Under the pieces are notes generated by a model, which was given only the letters and a program-made list of their open reading frames with translations, did not search any database and was not told where the DNA came from. DNA of 64,000 nucleotides from Candidatus Coxiella mudrowiae. Lineage in GTDB: Bacteria > Pseudomonadota > Gammaproteobacteria > Coxiellales > Coxiellaceae. The stretch's first letter is position 1, and each line of letters begins with the position of its first letter. The DNA lies in contig CP011126.1 of the NCBI GenBank assembly GCA_001077715.1, positions 434,001 through 498,000 of the forward strand, read 5' to 3'. This document shows, piece after piece, positions 50,729 through 60,759 of this stretch. Made by a program: the position numbers and the translations under genes.

Positions 50729-52267
50729 TTATGCTTTTTCTTCATGCGGAATAATGCTTTCCTTTACCACAGTCGCGTTGAAAGTTTGCATTATCCGCTG
50801 AACCTGATGATCATTCAAAATTCTTTTTTCCGCTTCCATCTGGCGATTTTGAGCTACTTTTTCAGCGATGGCAGAGGGTGTTTCTCCGGAATTTTCGCTG
50901 ACATCAATTTTCACACTGATAGATCGATTAAAATATTTGCTTACTGCTTCCGAGATTCTTTGGACCTGTTTTTCTTGCAGCAAGGGTTTTTGTTTGGGAT
51001 TTAAAGTTAAATGCAAATGCGTTTCAGTTTTTCGGTTGAGACTGCATTGTTGTGCTAAAGCAAGAGCAGCGCCTGTCAAATTTAATTGAGGTAGTAGTTG
51101 ATACCATTGAATTTCTTCAGATGATGAAGAAGAGTGCGTTGAGCTAGCCGTTTTCTGAGAAGGTTTATTTTTAATTTCTGGCGACGTCGATTCAGGGTAA
51201 AAGGCAAGCATTCGTAATAGCGTCATTTCAAATCCCATTTGTGGACTCGGAGAATAGGGTAAATCTCGTTGCCCTAATAGGCCAATTTGATAGAAGAGCT
51301 GCACATCTTCGCCGTGAAGGAGGTTCGCTAGCTGGCGCAGTCGTTCATTATCGTTTTCAATTTGGGCGTCAGGAACCGCTTGAATAACTGCAATTTGGTG
51401 AAGTAAGCCCAATAATTCGCTAAGAGCATTAGAAAAATCCGCTCCCTGTTGTGACAGTTTGTTGATACAGCTCAGCAGATCATTTCCCTCTTTGTGGGTA
51501 AGGGCCTCTAGGATATTAAACAATAAAGTCGGTTCAATGATTCCGAGCATAGTCTTCATATCAGCTGTAAGGACCTTCCCATTCCCGTAAGCTATCCCTT
51601 GATCTAAAAGACTCAAAGCGTCGCGAACGCTTCCATTAGCAGCTTGAGCTAATAGATCGAGTGCTGCCTTTTCAAATTCAATATTCTCTTCTTCTAAGAT
51701 GCTTTCACAATGAGTGGTAATTTGGGCCGGTAAGAGCGGGGTGAGGTGAAACTGCAAGCAGCGGGATAAGATGGTTATGGGTAATTTATGATACTCTGTA
51801 GTGGCAAGGATGAATTTAACATGGCTAGGCGGTTCTTCCAGAGTTTTTAACAAGGCGTTAAAACTATGACCCGAAAGCATGTGCACTTCGTCAATTAGAT
51901 ATACTTTAAACCGGCCTTTCATTGGCGTATATTGAATGTTATCCAGCAGCTCCCGCGTATCTTCTACTTTGGTGCGAGAGGCTGCATCTACTTCAAAAAG
52001 ATCGGGGAATCGACCGGAATCGATTTCTTTACAACTTCCACAGATATTGCAGGGATTAGCGGTAATACCTTTTTCACAATTAAGACATTTAGCGAGCAGT
52101 CGCCCTAGAGTCGTTTTACCTACGCCCCGGGTGCCGGTGAATAGATAAGCGTGATGGAGATATTGTTGATTAAGAGCGTTACTTAGGGCCTGAATAACCG
52201 GCGCTTGACCGATCACTTCTTGAAAGCATCGAGGACGCCATTTTCGTGCTAAGACTTGATGAACCAT
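50729..52267 (-). CDS. dnaX: DNA polymerase III subunit tau/gamma
   Basis: DnaX is the clamp-loader ATPase. The 512-residue protein has KWRPRCFQEVIGQAPVIQ, Walker A GTRGVGKTTLG, the zinc-binding Cys-rich CLNC and CNICGSC segments, Walker B LIDEVHMLS, sensor ILSRCLQF, and, after about residue 360, a variable linker and a DNA/alpha-binding C-terminal domain. ATG 52267 has AGGAA nine bases upstream; the frame open to 52321 runs into the SRP RNA gene. It is shorter than the E. coli tau chain (643). I saw no clear slippery sequence for the gamma frameshift. Confidence 0.94.
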   Translation of the reverse strand: MVHQVLARKWRPRCFQEVIGQAPVIQALSNALNQQYLHHAYLFTGTRGVGKTTLGRLLAKCLNCEKGITANPCNICGSCKEIDSGRFPDLFEVDAASRTKVEDTRELLDNIQYTPMKGRFKVYLIDEVHMLSGHSFNALLKTLEEPPSHVKFILATTEYHKLPITILSRCLQFHLTPLLPAQITTHCESILEEENIEFEKAALDLLAQAANGSVRDALSLLDQGIAYGNGKVLTADMKTMLGIIEPTLLFNILEALTHKEGNDLLSCINKLSQQGADFSNALSELLGLLHQIAVIQAVPDAQIENDNERLRQLANLLHGEDVQLFYQIGLLGQRDLPYSPSPQMGFEMTLLRMLAFYPESTSPEIKNKPSQKTASSTHSSSSSEEIQWYQLLPQLNLTGAALALAQQCSLNRKTETHLHLTLNPKQKPLLQEKQVQRISEAVSKYFNRSISVKIDVSENSGETPSAIAEKVAQNRQMEAEKRILNDHQVQRIMQTFNATVVKESIIPHEEKA

Positions 52268-52300
52268 CGATCCATTCCTAAAAAAGCAGCCACAAAAGCC

Positions 52301-52398
52301 ACACCCGGCACCCAAATCCACCGGTTACCGTTGCTCCCTTCCGGGCCTGGCGGGGTTTACGGCAATTTGTCGCGAGGAGGGACCTCGGTGGCCACCGA
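52301..52398 (-). ncRNA. ffs: Signal recognition particle 4.5S RNA
   Basis: Read on the minus strand, the central part gives ccaggcccggaagggagcaa, the SRP domain IV with the GGAAG tetraloop and the asymmetric loop. Flanks pair: the start ccgaggtccctcc-like arm can pair with the end ccggtggatttgggtgccgg arm. The length, near 98 bases, is that of bacterial 4.5S RNA. The gene lies 34 bases upstream of dnaX and the tRNA-Ser gene is upstream of it, the usual tRNA-Ser-ffs-dnaX order in the gamma group. The exact ends are estimated. Confidence 0.85.
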
Positions 52399-52497
52399 AC
52401 TTAGCATACGTATCGTATCATATTCCAAACGTCCATCTGTGCGGCAAGATTGGCCGTAGATGGGTTCTCCATCCTTAGTGTACGACTAGCCAGATGT

Positions 52498-52585
52498 CGG
52501 AGAGGGAGGGATTCGAACCCTCGGGTACGGGTTAGCGCACACACGATTTCCAGTCGTGCCTCTTCAACCACTCGAGCACCTCTCC
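52498..52585 (-). tRNA. tRNA-Ser (GGA anticodon)
   Basis: An 88-base cloverleaf on the minus strand. The 7-bp acceptor stem ggagagg/cctctcc closes it, the anticodon loop is ctGGAaa between cacga and tcgtg stems, and a long variable arm is present, as expected for a class II serine tRNA. GGA reads UCC and UCU codons. CCA is not encoded. Confidence 0.95.
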
Positions 52586-52826
52586 TGTCACGTTCTAGAA
52601 ATCCTATTCTCAGTTATCCCCACAATAACGCGAAAGTGATCCAGATTAAACTAGAATGCCGATAAGTGCAATAAGTTAGCCCCGTGGACTCATCTAGTTT
52701 TCGGTAGTGTGGTACGCGTTCTAGGGGCCCCTTTTTGCGAAGTGGGGTGAGCTGAGAAAGCCTACTTCCGGAAATTCCGCACAATTTGCCCAAAAGGTAG
52801 TATAACTATTTGATTTTAAAATAGTA

Positions 52827-53955
52827 TTAAGAAAGGGCTTGCCGAAGGATCTGGAAATATATCTCAGAAAGATTATCAAGACCTGCAATGGCAGTATTCT
52901 CATTAACGTGGTGAGCGGTTTTATTGACAGGCCCCTAGTTCAACGACTTCACAACCAGCAGCAGCCAGAAATTGGCCATCGGAAGTTCCACCATATGTAT
53001 TGGATTCAGTCTCACGCTGGCAAATTTCTTTAATGGTTTCACGGGTGATCTCTGCTAATTTGCCATTCCCGCTAAAAAAAGGTTGGCTGGAGAGGTTCCA
53101 CTGGATCTCATATTTAAGCTGTTGTTGGTCGAGAATCGTTTCGAATTTTTTTTGAAGTATTTCTGGAGAATGGATAGGGGAGAAACGAAAATTAAATTTG
53201 GCTTTTAATTTTGCTGGAATGATATTAGCGCCCCCCCCATCTGCTTCAATATGATAAAACTGCAACGAAGTAGGGGTAAAATAATCATTTCCTTGATCCC
53301 AAGTCGTTTTTGCTAAAACATCAAATGCTTGAAAACAGCGATGAATGGGATTATCAGCTAAATTTGGGTAGGCGATATGGCCTTGCTTGCCGAAAATAGT
53401 GAGGTAACCGTGAAGTGATCCCCGCCGGCCGATTTTAATGGCATCGCCCAAGGCTTTATTGCTGCTGGCTTCACCCACGATACAATAATCCATTTTTATA
53501 TTCTTTTTTTGTAAATGTTCCACTATCTTGCGCGTTCCATTTTTTGCTGGGCCTTCTTCATCACTGGTAATGATGAATCCGATTGTACCGTTATGATCGG
53601 GGTATTGCTTAACAAATTTTTGGGCGGCAACGACCATAGCGGCTAACCCGCTTTTCATGTCAGCAGCTCCTCGGCCATAAAGATATCCGTTTTTTTCTGT
53701 AGGAACGAAGGGGGGAGACATCCATTGTGTTTCATCTCCGGGCGGGACAACATCAGTGTGGCCTGCAAAAATAATGAGCGGTGAGCTTTTACCGTGCCAA
53801 GCCCATAGATTGCTGACTTCTGCAAAGGGTAAACGTTCGTATTGAAATCCTGTGGAGGTTAAGTGCTCAATTAAAATGTCTTGGCAACCAGCGTCATGGG
53901 GAGTGATAGAAGGACGTTCGATGAGTTGTTTTAAAAGTTTTAGTGTGTCGCTCAT
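52827..53955 (-). pseudogene. dapE: Succinyl-diaminopimelate desuccinylase with a C-terminal frameshift
   Basis: DapE removes succinate from succinyl-DAP on the way to lysine and meso-DAP. The main frame (ATG 53955, one base after dapD) is open for 344 codons down to a stop at 52921 and includes FAGHTDVVPPGDE, GRGAADMKSGLAAM, TSDEEGPAKNGTR, GEASSNKALGDAIKIGRRG, and GGTSDGQFLA. The expected tail continues in another frame just past a CCCC run (52932-52935): GPVNKTAHHVNENTAIAG, then LDNLSEIYFQILRQALS, then stop at 52827. Removing one base of the run would restore a 375-residue enzyme, which is the family length. The His in the tail is a zinc ligand. The gene may be dead, or the base count may be an error. 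Confidence 0.82.
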
Positions 53956-53956
53956 A

Positions 53957-54775
53957 TTAATTTTCGCGTAAAAGTTCATTTAGGGAAATTTTGTTTCGAG
54001 TTTTTTCATCCACCTGTTTAATGATGATGGCGCTGTATCGGTTGTAATTTCCTTCTGGAGAAGGAAGGCTCCCCGATATAACTACAGAACCGGAAGGAAT
54101 TCGTCCGTAAGTAATTTGTTTAGTGAGTCGATTATAAATAGGAGTACTTTGGCCGATGAACATACCCATGGAAATAACGGCACCTTTTTCAATAATAACC
54201 CCCTCTACAATTTCAGAGCGCGCACCAATGAAACAGTCATCTTCAATAATAGTAGGATGTGCCTGTAAAGGTTCAAGAACGCCACCGATGCCAGCACCGC
54301 CAGAAAGGTGAACATTTTTTCCAATTTGCGCGCAAGAACCCACGGTGGCCCAGGTGTCAATCAAGCTTCCTGAATCGACATAGGCACCAATATTGATATA
54401 ACTTGGCATAAGTACTGTATTCCGGGCTAAATAAGCGCCTTTCCGTACAATTGCATGGGGAACAATGCGGATCCCTTGTCCGCTGAATTCCGCTTGGTGA
54501 TCATTCTTTAAAGGGATTTTGTCATAGAAAGAAGCGTAACCTCCTTTAAAGGTTTTGAGAGGCTCGATTTTAAAATAAAGTAAAATGGCCATTTTAACCC
54601 ATTCATTGGTCCTCCATTGCTCATTACGTTTTTCAGCAATACGAATTTCTCCCCGATCCAGCAGTTCAATAGTTTGATGTACAGTTTCACGAATTTTGTT
54701 CGGAGTAGTAGTGTTGCTGGTGAATTCGTCTTTGTTGTGATAAGCCTCTTTGATAAGGCGCTGGAGGTCACTCAT
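53957..54775 (-). CDS. dapD: 2,3,4,5-tetrahydropyridine-2,6-dicarboxylate N-succinyltransferase
   Basis: DapD succinylates tetrahydrodipicolinate in the DAP branch that feeds both lysine and peptidoglycan. The 272-residue trimeric protein has a helical N-terminal region ([20 protein letters not shown]), then a left-handed beta-helix ([60 protein letters not shown]) and an ending with [16 protein letters not shown]. It is the first gene of the dapD-dapE pair. Confidence 0.94.
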   Translation of the reverse strand: MSDLQRLIKEAYHNKDEFTSNTTTPNKIRETVHQTIELLDRGEIRIAEKRNEQWRTNEWVKMAILLYFKIEPLKTFKGGYASFYDKIPLKNDHQAEFSGQGIRIVPHAIVRKGAYLARNTVLMPSYINIGAYVDSGSLIDTWATVGSCAQIGKNVHLSGGAGIGGVLEPLQAHPTIIEDDCFIGARSEIVEGVIIEKGAVISMGMFIGQSTPIYNRLTKQITYGRIPSGSVVISGSLPSPEGNYNRYSAIIIKQVDEKTRNKISLNELLREN

Positions 54776-54952
54776 TAGGTATCCCTTTGGTTTTCAGTTG
54801 CTGTATAATAACAGATATTCCTTATAGGAAAGAAGTCTTGCGTTCGATGGATTGTCTATGCAAGGTTTTCTGCCATAAGGTCTTTTTTAGCAAGGAATCT
54901 CTGTTGACGCATTTTAACATCGACAGTATCATGTTTTTCTTTCTTAAGACCG

Positions 54953-55026
54953 CGGGGTATAGCGCAGTCTGGTAGCGCGCCTGCTTTGGGAGCAGGATGT
55001 CGGGGGTTCAAATCCCTCTACCCCGA
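54953..55026 (+). tRNA. tRNA-Pro (TGG anticodon)
   Basis: The acceptor stem cggggta/taccccg encloses a normal cloverleaf with the anticodon loop ttTGGga between cctgc and gcagg. The T arm is cgggggttcaaatccctct-like. CCA is not encoded. First of a three-tRNA cluster upstream of manC. Confidence 0.96.
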
Positions 55027-55117
55027 TTCAGATCGTAGTGATTTTTTTTGTTTGAGTTTGATTTCTAACTTAAACTTGATCCTCGAGTGTAGTTACATGA
55101 TTATAACTAACGGTATG

Positions 55118-55190
55118 CGCCCGTAGCTCACTCGGATAGAGCATCGGCCTTCTAAGCCGAGGGTAGCAGGTTCGAATCCTGCCGGGCGCG
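55118..55190 (+). tRNA. tRNA-Arg (TCT anticodon)
   Basis: The acceptor stem gcgcccg/cgggcgc, D arm with gctcactcggatagagc, anticodon loop ctTCTaa between tcggc and gccga, and T arm caggttcgaatcctg fit an arginine tRNA that reads AGA/AGG. Confidence 0.95.
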
Positions 55191-55272
55191 TTTCAGAGGA
55201 CTGAAGGCAGAAGTAGTACTAGTACTCCGGGTACAAAAATAATTAATTGTGGTACGAAGTAAATGACTTAAT

Positions 55273-55348
55273 GGTGGGCGTAGCTCAGTTGGTAGAGCCC
55301 CGGATTGTGATTCCGGTTGTGTCGTGGGTTCGAGTCCCATCGTCCACC
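55273..55348 (+). tRNA. tRNA-His (GTG anticodon)
   Basis: The acceptor gtgggcg/cgtccac (one G-U pair) is preceded by the extra G at -1 that pairs with the discriminator C, as in histidine tRNAs. The anticodon loop is ttGTGat. CCA follows in the DNA at 55349-55351. Confidence 0.95.
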
Positions 55349-55397
55349 CCATTTCTGATCGTATTACTTGGCCTAAGCTCCTGCTGGAGGCACACAC

Positions 55398-56828
55398 TTG
55401 GAAAAGCAAATCATACCTGTTTTATTAGCTGGGGGTATTGGGAGCCGATTGTGGCCTGTCTCTCGGGAAAGCTATCCAAAACAATTTTGTAAGTTATTTG
55501 ATGATCTATCCTTGCTGCAAAAAACGGCGGAAAGAGCCCGATATGTTTCTGGCATTTCGGATTTAATCGTAGTTACAAACGAAAATTATTATTTTTTATG
55601 TCGGGATCAATTGGAGGCTATTGGTTTTACGAATGTTCATTACATTTTAGAGCCTTATCCAAAAAATACAGCTCCAGCCCTTGCTTTAGCTGCTCAATAT
55701 GCCTGCAAGTATATAGACCCTAATACTACCTTACTCGTATTACCTTCCGATCATTACTTAAGTGATCACGTTGCTTTTAAAAGCACAGTAGAAACAGCGC
55801 TTCACTTAGCTAAAAAAAATCATCTTGTTATATTTGGTGTTAAACCCCATTCGCCTAAAACCTGTTATGGATATATCGAAAAAGGAGACCCGTTCGCAAC
55901 CGGATTTCGGGTGAGTCGCTTTATTGAAAAGCCCTCATTTCAAAAATCAAAAAAATTCATTTCCCAAGGAGGATTTTATTGGAATAGCGGCATGTTTTTA
56001 TTTAAAGCTCAAACGTACTTAACTGAATTAGAAAATTTAGCCAATGATATTTTTATTGAAACTCAAAAGGCTTTTCGAGTTGCAAAGAAACAATCTGAAT
56101 TTTTTCGAGTGAGTAAAAATTTTAATTCCTGTCGAGAAGGCTCTATTGATTATGAGCTTATGGAGAAAACCAATAAGGCAGTTATGTTGCCGCTTTGCAC
56201 TCAATGGAATGATCTTGGCTGTTGGTCATCGGTGGGGGAAACAGGAAAGCCTGATGCTGAGGGTAATGTCCAATATGGCAATGTGCTGATGAGCAAATGC
56301 CAGAATTGTTTAGTTAGTTCTGAAGGCAGGCGAGTAGTTGTCATTGGTGTGAAGGATCAAGTGATTGTAAGTACTCCCGATGCTATTTTGGTGATTGATA
56401 AAGATCATGCCCAAGAAGTAAAAGCTGCTGTAGAACAGATGAAGTTGCAACAAGATTCTGTTGCTACTGAGCATAGGCGAATTTATCGTCCGTGGGGGTA
56501 TTACGAAAAATTAGCTTCGGGCGTGGGATATCAGGTAAAATATTTAGTGGTTAATCCTCGCGCAGCACTTTCCTTGCAGTTACATCATTGTCGTTCCGAG
56601 CATTGGGTTGTGGTCAGCGGCGAAGCCGAAGTTGTTAATGGTGAAGATCACTTTCGTTTATTTCCTAATCAATCTACTTATATCGAAAAAGAAACCAAAC
56701 ATCGATTCAGCAATCTCAGTGACCAACCCTTATTAATGATTGAGGTGCAAAGTGGCGATTATTTAGGAGAAGACGATATTGTGCGGTTTGAGGATGTTTA
56801 TGGGCGGATGAATAATGTATTAATCTGA
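55398..56828 (+). CDS. manC: Mannose-1-phosphate guanylyltransferase / mannose-6-phosphate isomerase
   Basis: Makes GDP-mannose for LPS sugars. The 476-residue type II enzyme has the N-terminal nucleotidyltransferase with IPVLLAGGIGSRLWPVSRES and PKQF (residues 7-28) and FIEKPSF, and a C-terminal cupin-like isomerase domain from about residue 360 (RPWGYYEKL, LQLHHCRSEHWVVVSGEAEV, IEKETKHRFSN). The start is a TTG at 55398 with GGAGG eight bases upstream. It is the first gene of the envelope-sugar region and may be read together with the tRNAs before it. Confidence 0.93.
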   Translation: MEKQIIPVLLAGGIGSRLWPVSRESYPKQFCKLFDDLSLLQKTAERARYVSGISDLIVVTNENYYFLCRDQLEAIGFTNVHYILEPYPKNTAPALALAAQYACKYIDPNTTLLVLPSDHYLSDHVAFKSTVETALHLAKKNHLVIFGVKPHSPKTCYGYIEKGDPFATGFRVSRFIEKPSFQKSKKFISQGGFYWNSGMFLFKAQTYLTELENLANDIFIETQKAFRVAKKQSEFFRVSKNFNSCREGSIDYELMEKTNKAVMLPLCTQWNDLGCWSSVGETGKPDAEGNVQYGNVLMSKCQNCLVSSEGRRVVVIGVKDQVIVSTPDAILVIDKDHAQEVKAAVEQMKLQQDSVATEHRRIYRPWGYYEKLASGVGYQVKYLVVNPRAALSLQLHHCRSEHWVVVSGEAEVVNGEDHFRLFPNQSTYIEKETKHRFSNLSDQPLLMIEVQSGDYLGEDDIVRFEDVYGRMNNVLI

Positions 56829-56881
56829 TAATACTGATTATCTCTTTAAAACTTACTTGACTATTTTTCAAGAAATACACC

Positions 56882-58807
56882 TTAATCCAAAACGAACCGC
56901 GTTTTTATGAATTTTTTTAGATTATTATAACGATCGGGAAAAATTCGCTTAATTACCCTTAATAACTTAGAAACAAATTGATATTGGACCATTTTTAAAA
57001 TTTGTCTTTTTATTATTAATTTTAAAATTTTTATTTTTCCATTGTTTTGTTTATCGATTGGATAGCTGAGTAGAGAGATTTCTTTAATGATTCCTGGGAT
57101 ATATATTTTTTTTCTAAAAAATTTTTTGTTTATTCTGGGATAGAGATCTGTAATATGAGCATAAATTGTTTCTGGTTTAGAGATTCTTCTCGCAGGAACA
57201 TTTGTGTTGAACATAGTTGAAAGCGCAAGGAAATAATTTGTTAGATTATTATAAGTGCCAAGATTTATTTCCCCAATTGGGGATTTTTTAATGAATCTTA
57301 TTGATTTATTTTTCTTGGTAGAGAGAATATTCACATGGGGTCTAATAAGCTCTTCTAAATTTGGTTGAAAATGTGATGTTTGCTCACGGAGGCAAAGAAT
57401 TTTGAAGCCGCGATAATTTTGAAGCGACTTTGCATATTCCATGAAAATAGTCAGGGAGTGGTTAGAAAGAATTGCTGAGAAATCAATAACTAATCCATCA
57501 AAGAAATTAAGGCTCTCTGGTTCTTGAATAATGGATTGAGCTATGAATTGACTCGAAAGAAAATAAACATTGTGTTTTATAAATTTAGTATAATTTTTTA
57601 TGTTTTCAAGGCCCTTTAAATTGGGGTAATAGAAAATTAATATATTTAATTTTTTGTCTTCAATCGTTTTAGGATTGATTTTTATCTCTTTCAGGCCCTG
57701 TACAATTGCATTAACACACAGCTTAAATCGTTTATCATAGGATGTTCTTTTTGCAGTTGAAAGTCGTTTTTCAAGTAGGTCCTTGTCAAAACGCTCTTTA
57801 CTAGCTTGACGAATTGCCTTCTCAAAGTCGTCTACATTGGATGCAAAATGAATAACTTTTTCTTTGTCTTCTTTTATTAAATTATCAATCGGTGTGCTTA
57901 CCACTGGTAAGCCACTAGCTAAATATTCGTATGTTTTTAGAGGGAAAGATACTTTGATAAAGTTTTTTTGCACGAATGGAATAATCCCCACTGTTGATCG
58001 ATAAGCTATTTCTCTAAGTTGTTCGAGCTGCATTAATCCTAAATATTTTACATTTTCATGAGCCATGAGATTTTTCCAACCTTGATCATTTTCAAAAACG
58101 ACTTTTCCACAAAATACAAATTTCCAATCCTTCATTCTCTTTACGAGTTGATTGAGTAAATTGTAATCAAGTTTGTTAAAAATATTACCCTGATAGAAAG
58201 CTATATTTTCTTGTGTTGGAATATTTTTTCGGGCAAATAAGGAATAAAATTGATAATCACAACCATTGTTTATAACAATAGAGGAACCTGTATAGTTACC
58301 GTTAGTATGGTAGCTTTCTTGAATACCTTGTGATACACAGATTAATAAATCGGTTGCTTTTAATGCTAGTTGGTCGAGATTATATAAGGATGTTTCCTTC
58401 TGAAAAGTTATGGGACCATCATAGGAATAAAAAGCTTCAGTAGCGTGATAGACTACAAAAGGAAAATAAGTTGAATGGATAAATTCCCAAAAATTGCAAT
58501 TATAAATCCAGGCGAGAGGCCAATTTATATTTTTTTCTTTTAATGCTTTGGTAAGTAATTGATTTTGGATCGAACCATATTCGTTATATATATGCAATAA
58601 GGTGACATTAGATAGTTCAGTTTTTTCAAACTTATAAGCCGGTTTATCAAGATCAGCTTGAATAAAGATTACAGGGGCTATGGTCGATAAGCGCTTTGAA
58701 TAATGATAACGATTACTTCGCATTTCCGTATGCCAATTAGACCAGGTGAACATAATGATGCTGTCTATTTTACTTTTCAGTGCTTCTAAGGCTTGATTAA
58801 TTGTCAT
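56882..58807 (-). CDS. Glycosyltransferase, group 1-like
   Basis: A 641-residue protein of the GT-B fold. The N-terminal half holds IIMFTWSNWHTEMRSNRYHY, WIYNCNFWEFIH, ATEAFYSYDGPI and DLLICVSQGIQES; the second Rossmann domain has VFCGKVVFENDQG, VKYLGLMQLEQLREI, VGIIPFVQ and the conserved YEYLASGLPVVSTPIDNL, where the donor nucleotide binds. About 260 C-terminal residues have no obvious motif (rich in Lys and Ile). It probably transfers a sugar to an LPS or other envelope glycan. It lies beside manC and asnB. The exact acceptor is unknown. Confidence 0.78.
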   Translation of the reverse strand: MTINQALEALKSKIDSIIMFTWSNWHTEMRSNRYHYSKRLSTIAPVIFIQADLDKPAYKFEKTELSNVTLLHIYNEYGSIQNQLLTKALKEKNINWPLAWIYNCNFWEFIHSTYFPFVVYHATEAFYSYDGPITFQKETSLYNLDQLALKATDLLICVSQGIQESYHTNGNYTGSSIVINNGCDYQFYSLFARKNIPTQENIAFYQGNIFNKLDYNLLNQLVKRMKDWKFVFCGKVVFENDQGWKNLMAHENVKYLGLMQLEQLREIAYRSTVGIIPFVQKNFIKVSFPLKTYEYLASGLPVVSTPIDNLIKEDKEKVIHFASNVDDFEKAIRQASKERFDKDLLEKRLSTAKRTSYDKRFKLCVNAIVQGLKEIKINPKTIEDKKLNILIFYYPNLKGLENIKNYTKFIKHNVYFLSSQFIAQSIIQEPESLNFFDGLVIDFSAILSNHSLTIFMEYAKSLQNYRGFKILCLREQTSHFQPNLEELIRPHVNILSTKKNKSIRFIKKSPIGEINLGTYNNLTNYFLALSTMFNTNVPARRISKPETIYAHITDLYPRINKKFFRKKIYIPGIIKEISLLSYPIDKQNNGKIKILKLIIKRQILKMVQYQFVSKLLRVIKRIFPDRYNNLKKFIKTRFVLD

Positions 58808-58829
58808 TCTATTCCTTTCTCTGATTAGT

Positions 58830-60608
58830 CTATATCATATTCAAGACATATTGTTTCCATTTTGAAGTAATAATTTCTCTCCATTCTCGACTGCCTGGGG
58901 ATGATATATTTATTTGGAATGTTTTCTTTAGCCAATCGACTTCCGGAGCAGGAAAACCTAATTTATCTACTCGCAGTCTAACATCCTCTGGGACTATGCC
59001 TTTTATAGCTTCGCGTAAAACAGCTTTAGTGTAGCCTTTATTTATTCTAAGCGATACAGGAAGGGATAAACAAAATTCAACGATGTCTTTGGAAATAAAA
59101 GGAACGCGAGATTCTATAGAAAATGCCATGGAATTCCTATCCTCATAGCGGAGCAGTTGTGGTAAGTTTGAATCACAAACCAAATCTTTGAGTTGTTCCT
59201 CAAAATCCCCTTGGGGCTGGTTAAGTTGAAATAATCTGCATTCATACTCATCAACAAATTCGCTTTTAGAATTTATAGATAAATTTGGATTTAATAAATT
59301 ATTGCATTTAGTCTTTAGATAATATTTAACAAAATTAGAGAATGATTTTTTCTCAAGAGAGATATTCATTCTCTTTTTTGCTGCTCGCAATTCTTGGCGG
59401 TAAAGAATATAATTTCCTTTATTCAGTAAAGAATTTAGATAAATAGGTAGACAGCCTAGATAACCTGCAAGCATTTCATCTGGTCCTTGACCATCCAAAA
59501 TTACTTTTATTTGGGAAGTGGAAATTTGTTTAAAAATTGTATATTGAGCAAAAATGCTGATACTTCCAAAAGGCTCATCTTGAATAGAAATTAACTTAGA
59601 TAATTCATTTTGAAAAGATTCATAGGTGGGCTCGACATATATTGCTATAGCTCCAGATAATTCAACAACTCTTTTTGCCCAATGAGACTCATTAAGGTGG
59701 GTATGATTCGGATAATAGATAGTAAAAGTTTGAAGGGGTTTCCCTTTTTGCAATCTGCTAACAACAGAGACAATTGTTGAAGAATCGATACCGCCACTCA
59801 GACAAGAACCTATCTGAACGTCACTTCGCATATGAAGTTTAATACTTTGAATAATAAGATGACGCAAATTTAATGCTGCATCGCCTAAGGAGATTTTTTT
59901 GATGGTTTTAGAGGGAGCCGTCCAATAGCGAATAAAATTTAATTTTCGAAGCGGTTTATTTAGATCGATAATACTGTAATGTGCATGGGGAAATCGTTTA
60001 ATGTATTTAAAAAACGTCCAATCTTTTCTTTCTAAAAAGGCATTTTCAATAAAAAGTTGGACGGATACATCATCAATTTCATTAAATCTTGAATGAGCGA
60101 CTCTTAAAGCTTTGGGTTCGGAGGCAAAAAATAAATTATCTTGAACAATTCCGTAATAAAGTGGCTTTATAGCAAATCGATCTCTCGATAAAATAATTTT
60201 TTTTTCGATCAAATCATATAGTGCTAAGGACCACATTCCAATAAATAAAGAAAAAGCATTGTGTCCCCAATGACGAAAGCATTCGAGAATAACTTCAGTG
60301 TCGGAATTAGAATTAAAAATACTTTTTCTTTTTTCACATTTTTTACGAAGTTCTATATAGTTATAAATCTCACCATTATAAGTCAATACATAACGACCAT
60401 CATAACTGAGCATAGGTTGTGCAGCATGATTCGTCAAATCGATGATTGAAAGTCGTCTATGACCCAAAAACACACGACGGTCGGATGAATACCAAGTTCC
60501 TTCACCATCTGGTCCTCTATGGAGCAAAGCATTCTTCATTTTCTCGATTAAGAGATCCGAATTAAGTGAGACGTTGTTAAGAGATATGATCCCTACGATA
60601 CCGCACAT
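58830..60608 (-). CDS. asnB: Asparagine synthase (glutamine-hydrolysing)
   Basis: Transfers ammonia from glutamine to aspartate, or to a related acid in sugar pathways. The 592-residue protein starts MCGIVGII, so Cys2 is the glutaminase nucleophile, followed by RGPDGEGTWY, GHRRLSIIDL and YNGEIYNY. The synthase domain has the pyrophosphate loop SCLSGGIDSS at residues 271-277, LDGQGPDEMLAGYLG and YEDRNSMAFSIESRVPF. The gene is 22 bases from the glycosyltransferase, same strand, suggesting that it amidates an O-antigen sugar or serves asparagine supply. Its function in LPS is inference. Confidence 0.9.
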   Translation of the reverse strand: MCGIVGIISLNNVSLNSDLLIEKMKNALLHRGPDGEGTWYSSDRRVFLGHRRLSIIDLTNHAAQPMLSYDGRYVLTYNGEIYNYIELRKKCEKRKSIFNSNSDTEVILECFRHWGHNAFSLFIGMWSLALYDLIEKKIILSRDRFAIKPLYYGIVQDNLFFASEPKALRVAHSRFNEIDDVSVQLFIENAFLERKDWTFFKYIKRFPHAHYSIIDLNKPLRKLNFIRYWTAPSKTIKKISLGDAALNLRHLIIQSIKLHMRSDVQIGSCLSGGIDSSTIVSVVSRLQKGKPLQTFTIYYPNHTHLNESHWAKRVVELSGAIAIYVEPTYESFQNELSKLISIQDEPFGSISIFAQYTIFKQISTSQIKVILDGQGPDEMLAGYLGCLPIYLNSLLNKGNYILYRQELRAAKKRMNISLEKKSFSNFVKYYLKTKCNNLLNPNLSINSKSEFVDEYECRLFQLNQPQGDFEEQLKDLVCDSNLPQLLRYEDRNSMAFSIESRVPFISKDIVEFCLSLPVSLRINKGYTKAVLREAIKGIVPEDVRLRVDKLGFPAPEVDWLKKTFQINISSPGSREWREIITSKWKQYVLNMI

Positions 60609-60759
60609 AATTTATGTTTGTCTAAATTTGAAGCTTTTTCAAAGTATAATGTATGTTTTTTCTATTATCTAGAACTTTTTAAAAAATAACTTAGAAAAGA
60701 AACATATTTCTCTTAAATTGAAGTGAATTCTTTTTTTCTGACGAACAAAATTTAACCAT

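Noticed and set aside
50729..52267. Programmed frameshift for a gamma form of DnaX
   Set aside because: No A-rich slippery heptamer with a following hairpin was found in the expected region.
54787..54975. Short open frame before the tRNA-Pro gene
   Set aside because: It runs into the tRNA gene and has no conserved features.
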